This document shows, one piece after another, positions 63,542 to 64,000 of a DNA stretch of 64,000 nucleotides. The notes under the pieces were generated by a model that ran no database searches, was not told the DNA's origin, and saw only the letters and a list, made by a program, of their open reading frames with translations. Position 1 is the stretch's first letter. Every line of letters begins with the position of its first letter. The translations under genes and the position numbers were made by a program. Source of the stretch: Bacillus pumilus (lineage in GTDB: Bacteria; Bacillota; Bacilli; Bacillales; Bacillaceae); the NCBI RefSeq assembly GCF_038738535.1, contig NZ_CP046128.1:2232001-2296000 (forward strand). The letters are read 5' to 3'.

Positions 63542-64000
63542 TTATTTCCCCTTTCTCATCATGTTGCTAGGGTATACTTTTTGATCGAGCTTGAATTTTA
63601 CGATTTGCAGCGGATGACGAGCGGCATCTAGTTCATTTCCTTTTTCATCCCAAATCGTCTCAATTTTGCATGTGAAATTCTCAATTTCTGGTCCGAAAAA
63701 TTCGACTTCATCGCCAGCTTTAAAGAAGTTGCGCTGCTGCAATGTGACGATTTGTTCTTTTTCATCATAATGAAGAACGAGACCTGCGAAATCAAATGTC
63801 GTTTTCTTTCCATGAATGCCAAACATTTGTTCATCCGTTCCTGGTACACCTTCGAAAAAGGCTGGCGCTGTGTCACGGTTTGCGCATTTATCTAGTTCAT
63901 CTAACCATTCCTGCTGAATGACAAAATTGTCCGGGTCAGCACAATAGGCGTCAATGACTTTGCGATATACACTCACGACAGTTGCCACATAATGAATTGA
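63542..64000 (-). CDS. yrrO: YrrO, peptidase U32-family protein (5' part missing)
   Basis: The C-terminal 152 residues of a gene entering from the right edge; the frame is open to base 64000 ([20 protein letters not shown]...). The U32 C-terminal beta-barrel is visible ([31 protein letters not shown]). The paired U32 proteins act in tRNA uridine hydroxylation. Named by synteny with udk. Confidence 0.88.
   Translation of the reverse strand, partial: SIHYVATVVSVYRKVIDAYCADPDNFVIQQEWLDELDKCANRDTAPAFFEGVPGTDEQMFGIHGKKTTFDFAGLVLHYDEKEQIVTLQQRNFFKAGDEVEFFGPEIENFTCKIETIWDEKGNELDAARHPLQIVKFKLDQKVYPSNMMRKGK

Overview
The window looks like a chromosomal segment of a Bacillus of the B. pumilus group (pumilus, safensis, altitudinis). 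The gene order comER / yqeM-rsfS-yqeK-nadD-yhbY-aroE-yqeH-yqeG / sda and yrrO-udk-greA-pbpI-yrrS-yrzA-yrrT-mtnN-mccA-mccB-yrhC is the B. subtilis order. A precursor identical, as far as I recall, to the circular bacteriocin pumilarin and a BPU-type class D beta-lactamase point to the pumilus group. I have run no searches; all names come from reading the translations.

Layout. 1-5.7 kb is a conserved housekeeping block: the yqeG-yqeM ribosome-assembly, NAD and shikimate operon on the minus strand, then sda behind a cluster of DnaA boxes. 5.8-9.9 kb holds a small sporulation protein, a SGNH lipoprotein (yqeF), a polysaccharide deacetylase, an orphan Rap-type TPR protein and an uninterrupted sigK (no skin element). 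10.3-19.4 kb is an accessory mosaic of redox and detoxification genes: a quinone-reductase-like MDR, two SDRs, an alpha/beta hydrolase plus Old Yellow Enzyme pair under a TetR repressor with two matching palindromes, the frameshifted remnant of a second copy of that repressor, and an MLTR-type regulator divergent from an orphan ketoacyl synthase. It ends in a truncated NUDIX gene. 19.5-22.6 kb has pdaC, a small protein with a possible caspase/CHAT fold and a broken acetyltransferase. 22.9-26.8 kb is a complete five-gene circular bacteriocin cluster.

26.9-36.9 kb holds a cotD-like coat gene, the arabinose locus (araB-araD-araA-sugar porter, divergent from araR, with two AraR operators), a FrnE-like thioredoxin-fold protein, and hxlR-hxlA-hxlB for formaldehyde fixation. 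36.9-41.7 kb is accessory: an esterase, a small operon of unrecognised proteins, a TetR-controlled second heme O synthase and the beta-lactamase. 41.7-46.1 kb is a sulfur-acquisition pair, ydbM divergent from a cystine-type ABC importer, with a CymR-like box between. 46.1-53.7 kb has a Mn catalase, bdhA, an MFS transporter behind a T-box riboswitch, an SDR, two methyltransferases and a glutathione-independent formaldehyde dehydrogenase. 53.9-55.0 kb is a run of very small, probably sporulation-related genes. 55-64 kb returns to the conserved yrhC-to-yrrO block.

Links between genes: hxlAB and the formaldehyde dehydrogenase give two formaldehyde routes; ydbM/tcy-like and yrrT-mtnN-mccAB carry similar CymR-like boxes, so cystine import and methionine-to-cysteine conversion are probably co-regulated; several genes (sigK, sda, rap, cotD-like, small peptides) serve sporulation. 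The best candidates for new biology are the T-box on an MFS exporter, the structured terminator-bearing leader upstream of greA, the stand-alone caspase-like protein, the TetR-repressed heme O synthase and the MLTR/ketoacyl-synthase pair.
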